DNA of 64,000 nucleotides. It comes from Qipengyuania gaetbuli (GTDB taxonomy: Bacteria; Pseudomonadota; Alphaproteobacteria; Sphingomonadales; Sphingomonadaceae). The position numbers and the translations under genes are program-made. Below the pieces are notes generated by a model, which did no database searches, had not been told where the DNA came from, and worked only from the letters and a program-made list of their open reading frames with translations. Within the stretch, counting starts at the first letter, position 1. The number at the start of each line of letters is the position of its first letter. This document shows positions 60,964 through 64,000 of the stretch, piece by piece. The stretch spans positions 558,001 to 622,000 of the forward strand of contig NZ_JAIVLR010000001.1 in the NCBI RefSeq assembly GCF_020524765.1. Direction: 5' to 3'.

Positions 60964-61421
60964 GCGTGGCGCACGCCCTCGTGTCGCTTGGCCCAGATCG
61001 GCTGCCGGGCATCGGCTGCAGGCTGGTAGACTTCGGGCCAGCGATTGAGCGCCGTTTCCAGATCGCCTTCGTCGAGTGCGGCATCGGGTTCGAACGCGTC
61101 GAAGCCGCAGCGCCGCATGTAGGCAACCTGGTCGACCAGCACGTCACCCACTGCCCTGAGCTCGCCTTCATATCCTGCTTCGCGCAGAATGCGGGCGGAG
61201 GAATAGCCGCGCCCGTCACCGAAGGCGGGGAAGTTCACCTCGACCAGCGACAGGCGTCCAAGGTGCGGGATGAGCGCACGTGCGTCGTCGCCCGGTTCCA
61301 CGCGAACCGCGCTGGCATCCTGCTGGTCGAGGAAGGAATCGACCGTCACCGCCGCATCGTCGACCTGTTCGTCGTCGCGGAAGCGGATCAGCGTGTCAGT
61401 GTCGGAAACGAAATCAGCCAT
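60960..61421 (-). CDS. DUF934 family protein
   Basis: A 153-aa protein of unknown function with a strictly conserved genetic link to sulfite reductase in proteobacteria. It has 'LSLVEVNFPAFGDGRGYSSARILRE' (split motif FxxFxDGRGxSxAR) and 'GDVLVDQVAYMRRCGFDAFE'. It may assist sulfite reductase assembly or electron delivery, but that is inference. Its start overlaps the end of cysI by 8 nt and its stop overlaps cysH by 4 nt. Confidence 0.88.
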   Translation of the reverse strand: MADFVSDTDTLIRFRDDEQVDDAAVTVDSFLDQQDASAVRVEPGDDARALIPHLGRLSLVEVNFPAFGDGRGYSSARILREAGYEGELRAVGDVLVDQVAYMRRCGFDAFEPDAALDEGDLETALNRWPEVYQPAADARQPIWAKRHEGVRHA

Positions 61422-63048
61422 ACAGGGCCTCCTTGAACGGGGTCATGCCGATACGGCGATAGGTGTCGAGGAAGCGTTCGCCGTCCTGGCGCTCGCGCAG
61501 GTAGACGTCGGCGGCCGTTTCCACCGCGTCGACGATGCCGGCCTCGTCGAAGCCGGGACCGGTGATCTTGGCGAGGCTCACGTCTTCCGCCTCGCTCCCG
61601 CCGAGCAGGAGCTGGTAGTTTTCGACGCCCTTCTTGTCGACGCCGAGGATGCCGATGTGGCCTGCATGGTGGTGCCCGCAGGCATTGATGCAGCCGGAAA
61701 TCTTCAGCTTGAGTTGGCCCAGCGCCTCGGTCTTACCGTTGGCGGCGAAACGTTCGGAAATCTTCTGCGCGACCGGAATCGAACGCGCATTGGCAAGACT
61801 GCAATAATCGAGCCCCGGGCAGGCGATGATGTCCTCGATCGTGTCGAGATTGGGACTGCCCAGCCCTGCTGCCTCCAGCGCGGTCCACAGCGCGTGCAGG
61901 TCGGCCTTGCGGACATGGGGCAGGACGATGTTCTGCGTGTGCATGACGCGCAGCTCGTCGAAGCTGTAATCCCTGGCGAGATCGGCCATGAGATGCATCT
62001 GCTCGGCCGTGGCATCACCCGGAATGCCGCCGACCGGCTTCAGGCTGATCACCGCCGAAACATAGCCCGGTGCCTTGTGCGCGATCGTGTTGCGATCGAC
62101 CCACAGTGCGAAATCGGGATCGCTCCGGTCGAGTTCGGCGGACAGGCCGTCCTCGAACAGCGGGTCCTCGAAATAGCCGCGGATACGCTCCAGCTCGGCG
62201 AAGGGCGGTTCGACGCCCTGCCCGAGCAGATGGGCGAACTCCTCCTCGACCTGGCGCGTATATTCCTCCGCGCCCAGCTCGTGGACGAGGATCTTGATGC
62301 GCGCCTTGTACTTGTTGTCGCGCCGTCCGTGGCGGTTGTAGACCCTGAGCGCGGCTTCGGCATAGGTCACCATCCGGTCTAGCGGGACGAAGGCATTGAT
62401 GCAGGGCGCAATCATCGGCGTGCGGCCCATCCCGCCACCGACGTAGAACGCCGCGCCCAGCTCGTCCGCCTCGTTGCGCACGATCTGGATACCGATGTCG
62501 TGCAGCCGCATGGCCGCCCGGTCGGTATCGCTGGCGATGACCGCGATCTTGAACTTGCGCGGCAGGTAGCTGAATTCGGGATGGAAGCTCGACCACTGGC
62601 GCAGCAGCTCGGCATAGGGGCGCGGGTCGACGACCTCGTCCGCCGCAGCTCCGGCGAAGTGGTCCGAAGAGATATTGCGGATGCAATTGCCGCTGGTCTG
62701 GATGGCATGCATCTCGACGCTGGCGAGATCGGCGAGGATATCGCCCGCATCTTCCAGCTTGATCCAGTTGTACTGGATGTTCTGGCGCGTCGTGAAATGG
62801 CCGTAACCGCGGTCGTACTTGTCCGCGATGTCGGCCAGCATGTGCATCTGCCGGCTGTCGAGCGTGCCATAGGGGATGGCGACGCGCAGCATGTAGGCGT
62901 GCAATTGCAGGTAAAGGCCGTTCATCAGCCGCAATGGCTTGAACTGGTCTTCGGTCAGCCTGCCTTCGAGGCGGCGACGCGTCTGGTCGCGGAATTCCTC
63001 CACGCGGGCATCGACCATGGCCTGGTCGTATTGGTCGTAGCGATACAT
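61414..63048 (-). CDS. cysI: Sulfite reductase hemoprotein (nitrite/sulfite reductase family)
   Basis: Siroheme and [4Fe-4S] enzyme reducing sulfite to sulfide by six electrons. The 544-aa protein has two ferredoxin-like repeats, and the cofactor cysteines in 'CPGLDYCSLANARS' and 'KISGCINACGHHHAGHIGIL'. 'GHFTTRQNIQYNW' and 'NCIRNISSD' are substrate and heme contacts. No flavoprotein subunit (CysJ) is present, so electrons probably come from a ferredoxin or an unknown donor. It lies within cobA-DUF2849-cysI-DUF934-cysH. Confidence 0.92.
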   Translation of the reverse strand: MYRYDQYDQAMVDARVEEFRDQTRRRLEGRLTEDQFKPLRLMNGLYLQLHAYMLRVAIPYGTLDSRQMHMLADIADKYDRGYGHFTTRQNIQYNWIKLEDAGDILADLASVEMHAIQTSGNCIRNISSDHFAGAAADEVVDPRPYAELLRQWSSFHPEFSYLPRKFKIAVIASDTDRAAMRLHDIGIQIVRNEADELGAAFYVGGGMGRTPMIAPCINAFVPLDRMVTYAEAALRVYNRHGRRDNKYKARIKILVHELGAEEYTRQVEEEFAHLLGQGVEPPFAELERIRGYFEDPLFEDGLSAELDRSDPDFALWVDRNTIAHKAPGYVSAVISLKPVGGIPGDATAEQMHLMADLARDYSFDELRVMHTQNIVLPHVRKADLHALWTALEAAGLGSPNLDTIEDIIACPGLDYCSLANARSIPVAQKISERFAANGKTEALGQLKLKISGCINACGHHHAGHIGILGVDKKGVENYQLLLGGSEAEDVSLAKITGPGFDEAGIVDAVETAADVYLRERQDGERFLDTYRRIGMTPFKEALYG

Positions 63049-63049
63049 G

Positions 63050-63346
63050 TCAGATTACCCAGCTGCCGATATCGGGATCGGCCGGTTTGAGCGTCAGGTC
63101 GGGGCGCACGGTTGGGCCGAGCGCACGGACGCGGTCCTTGATGTGCGAAGGGCGCGGACGGCCCTGGTGCAAAGAAGCATCGATGGCATAGGGCGCGTTG
63201 ACGCGGCGGGCCGCTTCCTCGCGCCGCGCGATCTCGTCCTCGGTGCCGGTCACATCGACCGCATCCTCCACGTGGAGCGACCAGTCATTGCCGGTCCACC
63301 AGGTCACGGCTCCGGTCCTGAGGTCGTTTCCGGTCAGCAGCCTCAT
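63050..63346 (-). CDS. DUF2849 family protein
   Basis: A 98-aa soluble protein with 'LLTGNDLRTGAVTWWTGNDW' at the start and a basic middle ('HIKDRVRALGP'). DUF2849 is regularly found directly upstream of cysI in alphaproteobacteria; its function is unknown. Its start overlaps the cobA end by 4 nt, and it stops just before the cysI start, so it is translated in series with both. A role in siroheme delivery or partner docking is possible but unproven. Confidence 0.85.
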   Translation of the reverse strand: MRLLTGNDLRTGAVTWWTGNDWSLHVEDAVDVTGTEDEIARREEAARRVNAPYAIDASLHQGRPRPSHIKDRVRALGPTVRPDLTLKPADPDIGSWVI

Positions 63347-64000
63347 CGCGCCGCCTCCTGTGCAAGCGTTGAAAGGGCGATGTCGTCGCGCGCGGTCACT
63401 TCGCCGATCACGATGAGCGCAGGGCTCACCACAGATTCAGCCTCGACAAGCTCGGGCAGCCCGGCAAGCGGTGCGCGCAGCACGCGCATTTGCGGGCGCG
63501 CGCCGTTTTCGATCACCGCAACCGGCATGTCGGGCGCAAGGCCGTCTTCCATCAGTTTCTCGGCGATCATCGGGGCCGTCTTGACTCCCATGTAGATCAC
63601 GAGCGTGCGGCCCTTGCCGGCGAGGCCTGCCCAGTCCTGGTCCTTCAGCCCCTTGCACTGGCCGGCCACGAAGCTGACGATGGACGAAGCATCCCGGTGG
63701 GTAAGCGCAATCTGGGCGGCTGCTGCGGCGCCGTTGGCTGCGCTGATGCCGGGGACGACCTCGACGGGCACGCCGGCGGCGCGTGCAGCCTCCGCTTCCT
63801 CGCCGCCGCGACCGAAGATGAACGGATCGCCGCCCTTCAGGCGCACCACGTCGATGCCCGACAGCGCGATGCGCACCAGAAGGGCGTTGATTTCTTCCTG
63901 CGGCATGGTGTGACGCGCACGCTGCTTGGCCACGGAGACGAGCTCCGCATCGGGCCGTGCGAGCGCCAGGATGCTGGGATCGACCAGGCCGTCGTGCACG
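63343..64000 (-). CDS. cobA: Uroporphyrinogen-III C-methyltransferase (5' end cut by window edge)
   Basis: Makes precorrin-2 for siroheme by two SAM-dependent methylations. The visible part begins 'VHDGLVDPSILALARPDAEL', so the glycine-loop N-terminus lies beyond base 64000; the apparent GTG at 63999 is an internal valine. The rest has 'VRLKGGDPFIFGRGGEEAEA', 'EVVPGISAANGAAA' and 'MGVKTAPMIAEKLMEDG', standard SUMT motifs. It heads the sulfate-reduction operon here and supplies the precursor for the precorrin-2 dehydrogenase-like gene at 40.0 kb. Confidence 0.93.
   Translation of the reverse strand, partial: VHDGLVDPSILALARPDAELVSVAKQRARHTMPQEEINALLVRIALSGIDVVRLKGGDPFIFGRGGEEAEAARAAGVPVEVVPGISAANGAAAAAQIALTHRDASSIVSFVAGQCKGLKDQDWAGLAGKGRTLVIYMGVKTAPMIAEKLMEDGLAPDMPVAVIENGARPQMRVLRAPLAGLPELVEAESVVSPALIVIGEVTARDDIALSTLAQEAAR

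Overview
The window is about 64 kb of high-GC, gene-dense chromosome with no mobile elements, rRNA or CRISPR. Gene content and order point to an alphaproteobacterium of the Sphingomonadales, most likely an Erythrobacteraceae member (Erythrobacter/Qipengyuania/Altererythrobacter type). The main clues are pckA facing a two-component pair of the ChvI/ChvG type that runs on into hprK-rapZ-EIIA(Man)-HPr, the order argH-lipoprotein-lysA, a candidate serC leader RNA in front of serC-serA, and a permease-less regulatory PTS. This placement is an inference; no rRNA is present to confirm it.

Layout. 1-3.2 kb: DUF1285 gene (cut by the left edge), Nudix CoA pyrophosphatase, CCA-adding enzyme and a secreted two-repeat protein. 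3.2-8.6 kb: parC, a DJ-1/PfpI protein and a DUF418 membrane protein. 7.7-11.1 kb (minus strand): two tandem cysteine desulfurases, a [2Fe-2S] ferredoxin and an AraC-type regulator, all with overlapping start and stop codons, divergent from an alpha/beta hydrolase. 12-15.3 kb: a TonB-type protein behind a Zur-like palindrome, small hypotheticals and a DUF885 lipoprotein. 15.4-22.4 kb: pckA, then the sensor/PTS operon and a SpoU-type rRNA methyltransferase. 22.4-31.5 kb: amidohydrolase, rmuC, def, DUF2306, recR, fmt, truA, an MDR oxidoreductase and an asparaginase. 31.6-37.1 kb: Crp/Fnr regulator, tRNA-Val, then a sulfide/alternative-respiration operon (sqr, cioA, cioB, DUF2474) and a TlpA lipoprotein. 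37.1-43.4 kb: argH, an LptM-like lipoprotein, lysA, a siroheme-synthase-like protein, a winged-helix regulator, an ECF sigma factor with a DUF6768 membrane partner, and an L,D-transpeptidase. 43.4-53.8 kb: purA, esterase, trhO, GST, hisZ, serA, serC, glycosyltransferase and a PadR/membrane-protein pair. 53.9-59.7 kb: rarA, an RNase H-fold protein, tRNA-Thr, obg, proB and an NDUFA9-like oxidoreductase. 59.8-64 kb: a lipoprotein gene and the assimilatory sulfate-reduction cluster cobA-DUF2849-cysI-DUF934-cysH (cobA cut by the right edge).

How the genes work together. Sulfur is a recurring theme: sulfate is reduced to sulfide (cysH, cysI, siroheme from cobA and the precorrin-2 dehydrogenase-like gene), cysteine sulfur is mobilised for Fe-S clusters (two desulfurases, ferredoxin) and tRNA is modified by a rhodanese-fold hydroxylase. 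Excess sulfide would be oxidised by SQR, feeding quinol to a cyanide-type bd oxidase that resists sulfide. A second theme is carbon and envelope sensing by the ChvG/ChvI-HprK-HPr-EIIA-RapZ operon opposite gluconeogenic pckA.

Most interesting signals: the candidate serC leader RNA with its sequestered ribosome binding site; the first cysteine desulfurase, which has no ATG/GTG/TTG start; a histidine-rich insertion in peptide deformylase; the sqr-cioAB-DUF2474 operon; the ECF sigma/DUF6768 pair with a near-leaderless ECF-like promoter; a vestigial SUMT domain on the siroheme enzyme; a start codon locked in a 12-bp hairpin; and clear palindromic operators at padR, pckA and tonB.
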